A stretch of 58,791 nucleotides of DNA from AV40 sp035568175. Its GTDB lineage: Bacteria > Verrucomicrobiota > Verrucomicrobiia > Chthoniobacterales > UBA10450. The stretch lies in contig DATMON010000022.1 of NCBI GenBank assembly GCA_035568175.1, forward strand, positions 1 to 58,791, read 5' to 3'. Shown here piece by piece: positions 1 through 10,051 of this stretch. The notes below the pieces were generated by a model. It worked only from the letters and a program-made list of their open reading frames with translations. It did no database searches and was not told the origin of the DNA. Within the stretch, counting starts at the first letter, position 1, and each line of letters opens with the position of its first letter. The translations under genes and the position numbers were made by a program.

Positions 1-70
1 GAGCGGGGAGCGGGGAGCGGGGAGCAAGAAGAGCTGATTCAGCATTTCGGTTTTTCAGCTTTTCGGTGTT
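1..70. repeat. GC-rich tandem repeat followed by T-rich palindromic-type leader
   Basis: The first 25 bases are three tandem copies of GAGCGGGG plus a partial copy. They are followed by two similar segments, CAGCATTTCGG and CAGCTTTTCGG, separated by a T run. The pattern resembles the other intergenic repeats in this window, but only the right part is visible, so its full extent is unknown. Confidence 0.45.
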
Positions 71-82
71 AGCATCGACATC

Positions 83-1147
83 GTGCGCACAATCGTTGTT
101 ACGGGATCGGCTGGGTTGATCGGCTCGGAGACAGTGAAGCGCTTTGCCAAGGACGGAGCGCGCGTCGTTGGCATCGATAACGACATGCGCGCGCAATTTT
201 TCGGAAAAGAGGCCTCGACGCAAAGAACGCGGGACGACTTGGTCGCGACTATTCGAGATTACGAACATCACGTGATCGACATCCGCGACCTCAAGGCCGT
301 GAACGAGCTGTTCAAGAAACATCGCGCCGATATCGGAGCGGTCGTCCACAGCGCCTCGCAGCCTTCCCATGATTGGGCTGCGCGCGATCCGCAGACCGAT
401 TTCACCGTGAACGCAAACGGCACCCTGAACCTGCTCGAGGCGGCGCGAAATTTCTGTCCGGAAGCGGCGTTCGTTTTTTTATCGACGAACAAAGTTTACG
501 GCGACACGCCGAATCGGCTGCCACTGCGCGAATTGCCGAAGCGCTGGGAGATTGCAGTTGGTCACGAATATGAAGCGGGAATTCCGGAGTCGATGAGTAT
601 CGATCACACAAAACATTCGTTATTCGGAGCGTCAAAGGCCGCGGCCGATCTTCTCGTCCAGGAATACGGCCGATACTTTGGCATGTTGACCGTCTCGTTC
701 CGCGGCGGTTGTCTCACTGGCCCGGCGCACGCGGGCACGGAACTGCACGGATTTCTTTCGTATCTGATGATCTGCGCGGTGACCGGAAAACCGTATCGGG
801 TATTCGGTTACAAAGGCAAACAGGTACGGGACAACATTCACAGCTTCGACTTAGTGGAAGCGATCGCCCAGTTCGTTCAAGCACCGCGAGCGGGCGAGGT
901 TTACAACATTGGCGGAAGCCGGCATTGCAATTGTTCCATCCTGGAGGCAATCGACCTGTGCCAAGAAATCAGCGGTCGAAAGCTAAACTGGGAGTACGAG
1001 GAGGCGAACCGGGTCGGCGATCATATTTGGTGGATTAGCGATGTGCGCAAGTTTCAAGCCGATTATCCAAAATGGAAATTTCGATACGATTTGCGCGAGA
1101 TTTTGGAAGAAATTCACCGCGCAGTGAAAGCGAGATCGAAGCGGTAA
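83..1147 (+). CDS. NAD-dependent epimerase/dehydratase (CDP-paratose 2-epimerase-like)
   Basis: This is a 354-residue extended short-chain dehydrogenase, probably acting on a nucleotide sugar for the polysaccharide locus that follows. The Rossmann motif TGSAGLIG is at residues 7-14 and a Ser-Thr active-site strand (STNKVYG) at about 134-140. The position expected to hold the YxxxK catalytic Tyr reads FGASK (181-185), so Tyr is replaced by Phe while Lys is kept. The GTG start at 83 is the first usable start and has no clear Shine-Dalgarno; the true start could be elsewhere. The substrate is not determined by the sequence; the paratose/tyvelose epimerase group is the closest family I recognise. 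Confidence 0.85.
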   Translation: MRTIVVTGSAGLIGSETVKRFAKDGARVVGIDNDMRAQFFGKEASTQRTRDDLVATIRDYEHHVIDIRDLKAVNELFKKHRADIGAVVHSASQPSHDWAARDPQTDFTVNANGTLNLLEAARNFCPEAAFVFLSTNKVYGDTPNRLPLRELPKRWEIAVGHEYEAGIPESMSIDHTKHSLFGASKAAADLLVQEYGRYFGMLTVSFRGGCLTGPAHAGTELHGFLSYLMICAVTGKPYRVFGYKGKQVRDNIHSFDLVEAIAQFVQAPRAGEVYNIGGSRHCNCSILEAIDLCQEISGRKLNWEYEEANRVGDHIWWISDVRKFQADYPKWKFRYDLREILEEIHRAVKARSKR

Positions 1148-1270
1148 GCGTAACGGTCGGGCACGACTATACCGGGCGGTTCTTGTCACGAAAAATGCTA
1201 CAGCCAATTCGTGTGTCAGAATCGCGAGAATTATTGTAACGTTAGAACAGTTATATTCGCAGGCCAGATC

Positions 1271-2791
1271 ATGTTCAGTGAGGATTCAACGAAAGTTTTG
1301 CAGTCTGAATCGCCGACGGTTCTCATCCAACCACCGCTTTGGCCGGAGGTGGATACAATTACGTTCCCCCGGGAGAGAGAGTCACGATCCCGAATCTTTG
1401 CCAGCATTCGCGGTCATGAATGGATGACGGCGTTATTGTTCATGGTGTGCGATATCGTGTGTTGGATATTGCTTTACGGCCTCGTCGGTTTCACGCGCCG
1501 GGACGCCTTTTTCCTGAGCGCGTTTGAGTTCGTCCTGGTTGACTGTCTTCTCCTGGTCGTAATCATCCAGGCGCTTTACATCGTGGGCGGTTACGACCGC
1601 AATACGGACATGCGGAGCCTTACTTACACGACGGAACACATTCTCGCGATCATCGGCGCGGCGGCTTTAGGCTCGCTCGTCATCTATTCGGCCGCAGCTT
1701 TCGATGCCGAAATGAAACCGAGTCGAGGTGTTTTGCTGGTAAGCTTTATCGCGTTTTTGCCGGTGTCGCTTAGTTATCGGAGATTTCTTTGCAAACGCAT
1801 TGCCGCGTCGACTGCCCAACGCAGTTTTCTGGTCGTCGGGGGCGGCGAGTTGGCCAGGCGATTTTACCAGGTCTACAAAGATTCGCCGAATCACCAACGG
1901 CTCGAATTTGTGACCAATGATGAGAGTGCTATCGGCAAGAGCATAGCCGACAACGGTTCGCCGATCATTGAGGGTGGCATCGCCGCGAAGCTCGCGCAAT
2001 TGGATCAACGCTACAGCGGGGTGATTCTGGCTGAAGGGATCGATCGACTGGATCAGGAACTCATCGAGCGACTGGTGCGGACTCAATTTCAAAAGACACG
2101 TGTTTATACGCTCGAATCATTTTACGAAGCGCAATGGCGTCATGTTCCTCTTCACACGATTGACCCGGTCTGGCCATTGCAAATGGGATTTCAGCTCGCG
2201 CGCATGTCGCCTTATCATTACTTGAAGCGGCTCTGCGACATTGTGCTTTCGGCGGCATTGCTTTTGATTTTTTTGCCGCTCTTTCCTGTGATCATCCTGT
2301 CGATCTGGTTGGAGGCTGGTCGGCCGGCATTTTTCCGGCAAATGCGCATTGGCCGGGAAGGGCAGCGCTTTGTCGCTTATAAATTTAGAACGATGGCCAA
2401 CGGCGGCGGGACCGGCGACGATATCTACACTCGTAAAGGCGACTCACGGATCACCCGAACCGGGCGGTGGCTCCGGAAGTGCCGTTTCGATGAGCTGCCG
2501 CAGTTATGGAACGTGCTGAAAGGGGACATGAGTTTGATCGGGCCGCGAGCGGAATGGGAAAAATGTGTCGAGCGCTATGAGAAGAAAATCCCGTTCTATC
2601 ATTTTCGACATTTGGTGAAGCCTGGAATCACCGGGTGGGCGCAAGTAAACTATCCCTACGGCGACAGCGAAGAGGACGCGATCAAGAAGCTTCAGTACGA
2701 CCTCTATTATATCCGACATTACTCATTGAGGTTGGATACAATGATTTTGCTGAAGACCATTCATACGATGGCGTTCGGCAAGGGGCGCTAA
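1271..2791 (+). CDS. Undecaprenyl-phosphate sugar phosphotransferase (exopolysaccharide initiating enzyme)
   Basis: About 506 residues. The N-terminal half has several hydrophobic membrane segments and a nucleotide-binding-like region (VVGGGELARRFY). The C-terminal ~200 residues are a bacterial sugar transferase domain (PF02397 type), beginning near YHYLKRLCDIVLS and carrying KFRTM, DELPQLWNVLKGDMS and the GPRAEWE and KPGITGWAQV signatures. Such enzymes load the first sugar-phosphate onto the lipid carrier in the inner membrane. A longer reading from GTG 1211 is possible; I prefer ATG 1271 because the residues between look non-native. It faces the chain-length/export genes, consistent with one exopolysaccharide locus. 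Confidence 0.9.
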   Translation: MFSEDSTKVLQSESPTVLIQPPLWPEVDTITFPRERESRSRIFASIRGHEWMTALLFMVCDIVCWILLYGLVGFTRRDAFFLSAFEFVLVDCLLLVVIIQALYIVGGYDRNTDMRSLTYTTEHILAIIGAAALGSLVIYSAAAFDAEMKPSRGVLLVSFIAFLPVSLSYRRFLCKRIAASTAQRSFLVVGGGELARRFYQVYKDSPNHQRLEFVTNDESAIGKSIADNGSPIIEGGIAAKLAQLDQRYSGVILAEGIDRLDQELIERLVRTQFQKTRVYTLESFYEAQWRHVPLHTIDPVWPLQMGFQLARMSPYHYLKRLCDIVLSAALLLIFLPLFPVIILSIWLEAGRPAFFRQMRIGREGQRFVAYKFRTMANGGGTGDDIYTRKGDSRITRTGRWLRKCRFDELPQLWNVLKGDMSLIGPRAEWEKCVERYEKKIPFYHFRHLVKPGITGWAQVNYPYGDSEEDAIKKLQYDLYYIRHYSLRLDTMILLKTIHTMAFGKGR

Positions 2792-2819
2792 GGGAAGGAA
2801 CTGTAAGGAGAACGGGCGC

Positions 2820-2845
2820 GGCCGAAGTTACGCGGCCTCTTGTTT
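2820..2845. terminator. Weak terminator-like hairpin between convergent genes
   Basis: A 5-bp stem GGCCG/CGGCC (2820-2824 with 2833-2837) is followed by TCTTGTTT on the plus strand. It lies in the short gap between the convergent sugar transferase and the Wzc-like gene. The stem is short and the T tract interrupted, so this is tentative. Confidence 0.3.
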
Positions 2846-2866
2846 AGATTAGATCGAACAACTGGC

Positions 2867-5359
2867 TCAGGTCTGTCCGCCGTTATCGGAAGGGGAGGCC
2901 AACTTCTTCTCTGACTCGCCATACACTCCGCCGTAAGAGCCGTTGCCATCGCCGTAACCATGGGAAGCGTAATAGTAGTAGTAGCCGGCGCCGCGGCGAC
3001 GAGGCAGGCGATTTAACACAATGCCGGCCGGACGATTGCCGGCCGTGTCGAGAAGAGTCAAAGCACGACTGATCGCATTGCGCGGCGTCTTGGCCGCGCG
3101 CACTACCATGACAATGGTTTGAACGTGTGGCGCCATCAGCAACGTGTCGCTCACCGCCAAAATTGGCGCACTGTCGATAATTACGCGGTCGAATCGCGAG
3201 GTTGCTTCGGCGATAAGTTCTTTGAAGGATTCTCCGCTTAAGAGCTCGGCCGGGTTCGGCGCGCGTTCGCCTCCCGACAAAACGTAGAGCTGTCCGACAC
3301 GCGGCTCGCTCAATTGGGCCAAGCGTCGACTGGACGTTTCCGGATCGACTGTAGCAACGAGTTGGGTGGCATCGTTCAATGCGACCGAATGAACAAGATA
3401 GTCGACGAGGCCGGGAAGCTCCTCTTTTTCCTCCGAGCTGCGAAACACTTTATGGACACTTGGCCGGCGAAGATCACCATCGATCAGCAGGACACGCTGG
3501 CCCTGGTGGGCCAAGGCCAACGCAAAATTCACACTGGTAAAGCTTTTTCCTTCATTGGGCAGCGCGCTGGTGAACAGAAAAACTTTTCGATCCGCTTCCG
3601 GGCCCAGGAGAGACAGAGCCGCGCGGAGATTGCGAAAACTTTCGGCGATAGGACCGGCCGGGGCTTCGTCCACCAGCCGGTACATGGCAGCTTCGCGAGG
3701 GGCCTCATTATCGTTATCGTCATGACGTTTCTTGGTGTCGCTCCCCCTCATCTCGGGAATGGCTGCCAGGACCGGCAATCCGAGCGCATCTTCCGCCTGA
3801 TCGACCGTTTTCAACGATCTATCCAAAGCGTCCGCTCCAAAAACGAACCCTAGCCCGATCACCAACCCGCCAAGTAAGCCGAAGGTGATTGCCTTGGATG
3901 GAATCGGATTGACCGGTGAGCGCGGCAGGGCCGCATGTTCGGCGACGCTAACTGCATCTGTCTTGATGTCTTTGGTCAGGTCGGTTTGTTTGATTTGCCT
4001 GAGCACACTTTCATAAAGAGCGCGGTCGGTCTCCGCTTGTCGCGCCAGCTCCTGATAGCCAATCGCAGTTTTGCCCAAAGCCAGGGCTGTTCCTTCTTGC
4101 TCGTGCACGGCTCGCTGTAATTCCACTTCGGTCGTTTTTGATTGCGCGATCGCGTTTCGGAGAAGAGCGGGCTGCGTTTGCACAGCCTGACGAAGTTTCT
4201 CCTGCGCTTCGCTTAAGGACGCACGCGCCGCCACCATTTTGGGGTGTTTTGCCTTATAACGAAGAGAGAGCGTGGCGATCTCGGCTTCAATCTGCGTGAC
4301 ATTGTGACGGGCCTCGTTGACCAGCGGTGCGATTGAGATACCAGGAACATCGAGCAGTGAGTTGAGATCGGTACCGGCTTCTTCAATTTGATTGAGCTCG
4401 CCTTCCAACCGCAGTCGGTCGGTTTTCACCGCCGTCAGCTTGCTGTTCAAGTCCTGCAGTTTGTCCTCAACAATGCCGCCGCGTGACCCTCCCGCCCCTG
4501 CGCCGGAGCCAGGCTGGCTGCCCGTTCCGGCCGTGCCACCGCCGAGCTGCAGCGCCTCGGGATTTTTCGCCTTGTATTCCCCCACGGCTGCCTCGCTTTT
4601 TTGCAGATTAAGTTTCAGACGATCCTCTTCTTCCACCAGATAACGCAGCGCGTCCTGATTGAACGAGGCACGGCGTTCGATGGCGTTGCGAATGTATTCG
4701 CGGCCAACAGCCTCAGCCAGCCGCTGGGCGATGATCGGATCCCGATTGGTCACGAAAACGTCGATTAACCGAGTGCCGCGTCGAATGGCGGCTTTGATCA
4801 TTCCGGAAAGAGCTCCAGCCAACGCGTCTTCCATCGGCGTAAATGTCATACCTGCCACCAGATTCGGCTGAGCTCGCGAAGTAACGGTTGGCTTCTGCGT
4901 AGCCTCGGAAGATTTCTTCGAACTGTCTTGGCTCGAGCTGGTGCCCAGCAGAGCGGCGCCGCCATCCTCGGCCAAGCCTTCAGCTCGAACGACGCGCGCC
5001 AGCATTTCGCGGTTGGTCAGATTCTGCTCGATCGTCCGAAGTGCTTCCTGACTGGCCAGAAACAGCGAGCGCATTCGCATCGGTGTGTCCTCGCCGGAAA
5101 CAAATGTCGGCTGTTGGAAGTCCACTTCCAAAACGGCGTGAGCTTGATACGTCTTTGGCGTCCGCGCGAGATAGCCCAAAGCGATGAAGAATCCAATCAC
5201 CACGCAGACGGCAACGATCCAGACGCGTTCGAGCAGGCTGTGCCAAAACCGCCGGAGATTGAATCCGCGCTGCGAGTCCGCCATCGCGTCGACGGCCGGG
5301 TGAACGCGCGTCACGGCTTGAAGGCTCGAAGCTTGGGCGGGACCGGTTGCGGAGATCAT
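2867..5359 (-). CDS. Polysaccharide co-polymerase / BY-kinase fusion (Wzc-like)
   Basis: An 830-residue inner-membrane protein that in this family controls polysaccharide chain length and export through cyclic autophosphorylation. An N-terminal Wzz domain is flanked by transmembrane segments (near residue 50 and near 480), with long coiled coils between. The cytoplasmic kinase domain has Walker A ALPNEGKSF near residue 600, Walker A' VLLIDGDLRRPS and a later IDSAP motif. A tyrosine-rich C-tail contains five consecutive Tyr and further Tyr residues, the usual autophosphorylation cluster. The Wza-like exporter gene lies immediately upstream on the same strand, 70 bp away, so they are probably co-transcribed. 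Confidence 0.93.
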   Translation of the reverse strand: MISATGPAQASSLQAVTRVHPAVDAMADSQRGFNLRRFWHSLLERVWIVAVCVVIGFFIALGYLARTPKTYQAHAVLEVDFQQPTFVSGEDTPMRMRSLFLASQEALRTIEQNLTNREMLARVVRAEGLAEDGGAALLGTSSSQDSSKKSSEATQKPTVTSRAQPNLVAGMTFTPMEDALAGALSGMIKAAIRRGTRLIDVFVTNRDPIIAQRLAEAVGREYIRNAIERRASFNQDALRYLVEEEDRLKLNLQKSEAAVGEYKAKNPEALQLGGGTAGTGSQPGSGAGAGGSRGGIVEDKLQDLNSKLTAVKTDRLRLEGELNQIEEAGTDLNSLLDVPGISIAPLVNEARHNVTQIEAEIATLSLRYKAKHPKMVAARASLSEAQEKLRQAVQTQPALLRNAIAQSKTTEVELQRAVHEQEGTALALGKTAIGYQELARQAETDRALYESVLRQIKQTDLTKDIKTDAVSVAEHAALPRSPVNPIPSKAITFGLLGGLVIGLGFVFGADALDRSLKTVDQAEDALGLPVLAAIPEMRGSDTKKRHDDNDNEAPREAAMYRLVDEAPAGPIAESFRNLRAALSLLGPEADRKVFLFTSALPNEGKSFTSVNFALALAHQGQRVLLIDGDLRRPSVHKVFRSSEEKEELPGLVDYLVHSVALNDATQLVATVDPETSSRRLAQLSEPRVGQLYVLSGGERAPNPAELLSGESFKELIAEATSRFDRVIIDSAPILAVSDTLLMAPHVQTIVMVVRAAKTPRNAISRALTLLDTAGNRPAGIVLNRLPRRRGAGYYYYYASHGYGDGNGSYGGVYGESEKKLASPSDNGGQT

Positions 5360-5429
5360 AAATTCGAGCTTTAGATCTTAAGTCTAACAGTTTCGGGAAA
5401 AACTTGCAGAAATTTTCTCACGCCCCCCA

Positions 5430-6095
5430 TTAGAAAATACTTTCGCCAACTGTGACCGTGTCGCCTGGTAAAACGGTAAAATTCTCGCGGCTCCCGTGGG
5501 CCAGGCGTTTGCCGTTCACACGGACGACCTCGTTTGCCCGCTTGACCGAGATCCGTTCCGGCGCCGCAATGCGCGTGTAGCCGCCAGCCATCGCAATCGC
5601 TTCGAGCAGGTCGATACCCCCGGGACTGCCGTCTGGCATCTCGTAACTGCCAGGTCGATTAATCTGGCCCAACATCGTGAATCGCCGTTTAGCGTAGCCG
5701 AGTAGGAAAACGTTGACTCTGGGATTGACGAGGTAATCTCGGCCAAAAAGCTCGGTCAGTTTGCTAGCAGCCTGGGCCAGAGTCAGTCCCCCTAAGTGAA
5801 CCGAGCCAAGAAGTGGCACACTTAAATTACCTTCGGAATTGAGCCGGGCCGCAGTGCGAAGGTCATCCTCGCCGAAGACTTCGACGCCAACTTGGTCGTT
5901 CGCCGTCAAGATGTAGCCGGTAGGCGCGCTCACCGCCGCCAACTGCGCCGGATTGCTGGCCGACCCAGGAGCGGCGCTCGAGGTATTGGAACTGGAGCGC
6001 GAGGAATTTTCAGCGGCAACGCTCGGCGATTGGGAAAAGACCGCCAGCGGTGTGAGAGCGATGACTGTAGTGGCGAACAAGACTCGGACGATCAT
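5430..6095 (-). CDS. Polysaccharide export protein with SLBB domain (Wza-like)
   Basis: 221 residues. The N-terminus is a signal peptide (hydrophobic to about residue 25), followed by a low-complexity Ser/Ala linker. The polysaccharide export domain begins at about GYILTANDQVGVEVFGEDDL, with a following SLBB-like region (MLGQINRPGSYEMPDG). The protein is shorter than E. coli Wza and lacks its C-terminal helix domain, so it may work with the neighbouring outer-membrane barrel. It sits between that barrel gene and the Wzc-like kinase on the same strand, which supports an export complex spanning periplasm and outer membrane. Confidence 0.9.
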   Translation of the reverse strand: MIVRVLFATTVIALTPLAVFSQSPSVAAENSSRSSSNTSSAAPGSASNPAQLAAVSAPTGYILTANDQVGVEVFGEDDLRTAARLNSEGNLSVPLLGSVHLGGLTLAQAASKLTELFGRDYLVNPRVNVFLLGYAKRRFTMLGQINRPGSYEMPDGSPGGIDLLEAIAMAGGYTRIAAPERISVKRANEVVRVNGKRLAHGSRENFTVLPGDTVTVGESIF

Positions 6096-6119
6096 GGGCA
6101 GATTATGGAAAATATAGCA

Positions 6120-7523
6120 TCAAAACGTCAGGACTGTCCGGAAACCAATTTGGTTGTCATAAAAACTAAATGGATCGAGGGAACTTGTATTCTGTCGATG
6201 CAGGTAGTATGCCCCCGCAGTCCAGAAGCGGGTGATACTTATATCAAAGGTCGGCTCTATAAAATAGTAATTATCAGAGCGGGTGGCCGCTATTCCACTG
6301 ATGGTACTAAAGTAATCAGCATTCTCGTAGCCGGCGGCAATCCCGAGCGAGGCGCGTTGCAAGAAGCGCTGGCTGACCGCGAGATTGACCTGGGTCTCGG
6401 CGTAGTCCTGTCCCGCCAGCGACGCGGAATTGGACGTGTGACGACTGCCCACCAAGCTAATCGAAGTTCCTTCGAAAGGCTGGTAAGAGGCGCTGAGCGT
6501 GTAAACCGGAGAGATGTAGACTCCCCGGGAATTATTTGCGAATTGTCTGAATTCGAGTCCCACCGTGGCGGCGAGGCTTGTCTTTGCCGTCGTGTTGTAG
6601 CCAACCCGAAAGTTCGCCTGCTCATAAACTTGATCGGGAGTGGCGCCATCGACGGTGTTGTATCCGCCGGTTCCGCCCAAACCGAACACGATCTTCTCGC
6701 GGTATTGGTAGTTCAGAAAAAGATCTCCCGAAACACTCTTCGATCCGATTTGCGGTCCGGGATAATCGTCCACCGAGAGATTGGCGTCGCTGCTCAGGAA
6801 CAATTTTCCGGTCAACTGATAGGCGCCGTTCAGTGTGGTTCTGAAAATGTCATGGCGCGTGCGTCCTCCGACATCGATGTTTGCGTTGTGGCCGGTCTGA
6901 TCGGAAAGCGTGCTTAAGTCTGAGCCATCAAGAATTTGAAGGTCTTGGGACAGAAAGAGGGAAAGGCGACCAAAACTGTGACTTCCCTGCAATCGGATGA
7001 TATGCTGAACGTTATCGTCTTGCGAGTTGTCGAGAAACAAGGCAACGCTCGGCCGATACGTCAAGCTGGCTGAATTGATGCCTTCGGAAGTTCCGAAGCC
7101 TAACGAAAGCGCCGGCTCAATCGCGAAATAAACGTCCGACCTGCGGTTGAAATTGCTAATGTTGATATTGTCGTCGTAGACTATCCGTTCGCTGACGGAA
7201 AAGTTATATTGAAAGCGGCGCGGGGTCTGGGTCAGCGTAGCGGAGGCTGTCGCGGCCGGAGATGCGCTCGGCGACGAACCTGATTGCAAAATCTCGGTTT
7301 CCCGCGGGCTAAGCGGCGAATAATCGGGCGTCGAGATTTCCGATTGAACCGCTTCTTGGGCGCAAACCTGAGAGGCGAACAGCCAAAGTCCAACTACTGA
7401 TGGAAAGACACGAGCAGCAATTGAACTGGTGTGGGCGAAAATTGCGGCTTTCAAAAGTGGCGCGATGGGTCGACTCAGTGATGAGAGACACAGCTGGTTT
7501 TGGTCCAGGCAAGCGACGGACAA
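6120..7523 (-). CDS. Outer-membrane beta-barrel protein of the exopolysaccharide locus
   Basis: 467 residues with a long N-terminal region containing a hydrophobic signal segment ending near VCAQ, then a Ser/Ala-rich stretch. The rest is made of alternating amphipathic strands (for example FQYNFSVSERIVYDDN and TSLAATVGLEFRQF) and ends in the aromatic FRTVLTF, typical of outer-membrane barrels. It resembles barrel proteins found beside Wza/Wzc genes in exopolysaccharide loci, and may be the outer-membrane pore or an assembly partner. It lies 24 bp upstream of the exporter gene. The start is uncertain because the signal region is preceded by about 30 extra residues. Confidence 0.75.
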   Translation of the reverse strand: MSVACLDQNQLCLSSLSRPIAPLLKAAIFAHTSSIAARVFPSVVGLWLFASQVCAQEAVQSEISTPDYSPLSPRETEILQSGSSPSASPAATASATLTQTPRRFQYNFSVSERIVYDDNINISNFNRRSDVYFAIEPALSLGFGTSEGINSASLTYRPSVALFLDNSQDDNVQHIIRLQGSHSFGRLSLFLSQDLQILDGSDLSTLSDQTGHNANIDVGGRTRHDIFRTTLNGAYQLTGKLFLSSDANLSVDDYPGPQIGSKSVSGDLFLNYQYREKIVFGLGGTGGYNTVDGATPDQVYEQANFRVGYNTTAKTSLAATVGLEFRQFANNSRGVYISPVYTLSASYQPFEGTSISLVGSRHTSNSASLAGQDYAETQVNLAVSQRFLQRASLGIAAGYENADYFSTISGIAATRSDNYYFIEPTFDISITRFWTAGAYYLHRQNTSSLDPFSFYDNQIGFRTVLTF

Positions 7524-7595
7524 GGTGAACCGACCGTGACGTCTCAGGGCAAACGCCTTCTAACCATTATAACCGCCAGAAGCAAGTTGATTTGG

Positions 7596-9938
7596 TCATT
7601 TATGGATCGCGTTTTGATATTTCACCATCGCCGCCCACGCTTTTTGCCATTCACCTTTGCGCGCCCAGACCTCACTTTCCAAAAAGTAAACGGAGGCAGG
7701 CACTTTTGCGTTTGTGGCGAAATTCTTCAGATTCGACAAAGCGCTGTCGAAATCTTCCAGCTTCATCTCCGATACCACCACCGCTATCCCATCGTTGTCG
7801 ATGTTGCCGCTCGCCCGAGAACGCTGAATCAAGACTTCGGTCGAATCATCGGAGTTGATTTCGGGCAGTCGGGGCCGTTGCACAAATTGATGCGCCGTGT
7901 CATAGGCCGGGTGGTAATCGCCGTAGTTTGCCAGTGCGTTAGCAAGCTGTTGCCAGGCAAGTTTCTGCCATTCCGGATGCCGCATCAGCGTCTCGGCCAG
8001 AGCCAGTTGATCGCCTTGATCGAACCAGGTTTCGAACAGTGTTGTCAATTCCGCCGCTGACAACGATCCCAGATTCGGATCTTTCGAAAACAATCGCTCA
8101 AGTTCCAGCTCGAATTCCAGGTGCTGCGAATGACGCAGAAGAATTAAAAGGCATTGAACATCGATGTGGCCGAGCTGTCGCCACCGATCCCGGAGTTCAA
8201 CATTTCCGCGGACAGCGCCGAAGATTTGATCGTAGAGTTCCGCCGCATTGGCTGGCCACCTTCGGATTGACTCTTCCCACACAGAAAAAGCAAGATCCTC
8301 CTCACCAACGTTCAGCCAAATCAAGCCTTCCTTCAGCGCGAGGTCCGGCCAAATCGGCAACAGATACCGCGCAATCGCAAAATCCCGCTCTGCCTCCGGG
8401 CGAGGGTGATATAGCGCAGCCGAGGCCAGCCCCCGTTGGTAATAGAACGGCCAATTCAAAGGCGCAATGGCAAGGCCGCTGTCGGCCAATCGAACGGCCC
8501 TTTCATAATTTCCCGTGTTGTTCGCCAGTTCGAGTTCCTCGAGGAGACGATCTTCTGTCGATGTTGTGGGTGGGGTCTTTAGGTCGAAAACTGAGGCAAT
8601 CCACCAAAGCCCAAAAACAATGAAAACGGCGCCGACTACGCGAAACAAAAATTGGATTGTGCGCGATTGATCAAATTTGAGCTGTGGACTGATCCCGATG
8701 CTGCAAAGGAATAATGCAGGCCAGAGTGCTCCGAGACGGTGGCCGGGCACGTCGAGAAATCCATGAAAAACGAAGAGGAGTCCGCAGATCATTGCCGCGA
8801 CTCGAATTCTTCGGTGCGTGCCGGCTCGAAATGGCAAGCAACCACGCAACCAAATAACAACGCCTGCCAGTAGCAGGAGCAAAACTGGCAAACCCATTTC
8901 GATCGTTACCCAAAACCAATCGCTTTCCGGATGGATGGACTCCGTCGTGGAAATAAAGAAGTGGCGCTGCGATGAGAAAAGCGATCGAAAGTTTCCGAGA
9001 CCGATTCCCAAACCTGGCGATTGCTTTAAGAATTCGAAACTGTCCCGGTAAATCGCAAGTCGGCCATTGCGTGAAAGAGAAAAGAAATCGGCAGTTTCGC
9101 GCGTGAATCTTCCCAGCACCGCGCTTCCGTTCCACGCCAAAACGCCACCGAGCAGAACAAGGGCAATCAGGAGGAGGGCCGGCAATCGCTTTTTCTTTGA
9201 GGTCGAGAGCCACCACAGATGCCAGGCGAGCGTGCCCGCAAAGAACAAGACAATCCCGGCGCGCGAAGAATTAATGATCAGCGCCCAAAAAACGAGGCAA
9301 ACCGAAATCAACCAAATCCACCAATTCCTTCGCCCTTCCTGCCACCGCTGCATGCCGACGGCGTAAATCATTATTCCACCAAGAGCGAACACGTTGCCGG
9401 TTTCGTTTCTATTTTGGAAAAATCCAAATCCACCAACAACCGGCCAAAACGGAACGCGCTTCTGAAGGGCGAAGGCAATACTCATGCTCGCGGCCAGAAC
9501 GAGAATTCCGATGCAAAACGTCGCTACAGCTGCCTCTCGCAAATCAGAATCCCAATCCGCTACGACGAGGTAATAAGCCCAGCCCAATCCGATCGCGAGC
9601 AGACAAATCGATTCAAATGTAAGCCACGGCTGCGAAGAAATTGTCCACGGCAATTGAGCGCCCAATTTGGCTAGATCTGTTCGCCATGGTGGATATCCAA
9701 ACCAGTTTGCCGGAAGAAACGCCGTTAGAGCCAGAGCAAGAATTACCAATGCAATAATGTGCAATGGGCGCAGCGTTCGTTCTGGCGGTAGTAAAATGAA
9801 CAAGAGTCCAGTCGCAATTGCCATAATCGCTTTCGCCCAGAGCGCAGTTGATCCGCCGAGAGCCGGGGCAAGGATGACGAGAACGGGAATGGCGTAGGCC
9901 AGGGCCTTTCTCTTAGGCGGCGATTCAGTGGGAAACAT
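7596..9938 (-). CDS. O-antigen ligase/polymerase (Wzy_C) membrane protein with TPR-like C-terminus
   Basis: 780 residues. The first ~430 residues contain about ten or more hydrophobic segments. The Wzy_C region, including RNGRLAIYRDSFEFLKQSPG and GIGLGNF, is followed by a large periplasmic loop with ESIHPESDWFW. The C-terminal ~330 residues are soluble, helical and TPR-like (for example ERAVRLADSGLAIAPLNWPF). Proteins of this family polymerise or ligate lipid-linked glycans on the periplasmic face. The gene is at the upstream end of the minus-strand exopolysaccharide genes and is the probable polymerase for the locus. Whether it polymerises or ligates cannot be told from sequence. Confidence 0.85.
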   Translation of the reverse strand: MFPTESPPKRKALAYAIPVLVILAPALGGSTALWAKAIMAIATGLLFILLPPERTLRPLHIIALVILALALTAFLPANWFGYPPWRTDLAKLGAQLPWTISSQPWLTFESICLLAIGLGWAYYLVVADWDSDLREAAVATFCIGILVLAASMSIAFALQKRVPFWPVVGGFGFFQNRNETGNVFALGGIMIYAVGMQRWQEGRRNWWIWLISVCLVFWALIINSSRAGIVLFFAGTLAWHLWWLSTSKKKRLPALLLIALVLLGGVLAWNGSAVLGRFTRETADFFSLSRNGRLAIYRDSFEFLKQSPGLGIGLGNFRSLFSSQRHFFISTTESIHPESDWFWVTIEMGLPVLLLLLAGVVIWLRGCLPFRAGTHRRIRVAAMICGLLFVFHGFLDVPGHRLGALWPALFLCSIGISPQLKFDQSRTIQFLFRVVGAVFIVFGLWWIASVFDLKTPPTTSTEDRLLEELELANNTGNYERAVRLADSGLAIAPLNWPFYYQRGLASAALYHPRPEAERDFAIARYLLPIWPDLALKEGLIWLNVGEEDLAFSVWEESIRRWPANAAELYDQIFGAVRGNVELRDRWRQLGHIDVQCLLILLRHSQHLEFELELERLFSKDPNLGSLSAAELTTLFETWFDQGDQLALAETLMRHPEWQKLAWQQLANALANYGDYHPAYDTAHQFVQRPRLPEINSDDSTEVLIQRSRASGNIDNDGIAVVVSEMKLEDFDSALSNLKNFATNAKVPASVYFLESEVWARKGEWQKAWAAMVKYQNAIHK

Positions 9939-10051
9939 TGCTAACGGCGCAAGCCGTGGGGACTCCGGCGGAAATCAACGACCGTGGATAACGCGATCGT
10001 CTTCACTAAACGATATTATCCAGTTTTTCATCGGGCAGGTAAGCTATCTTC

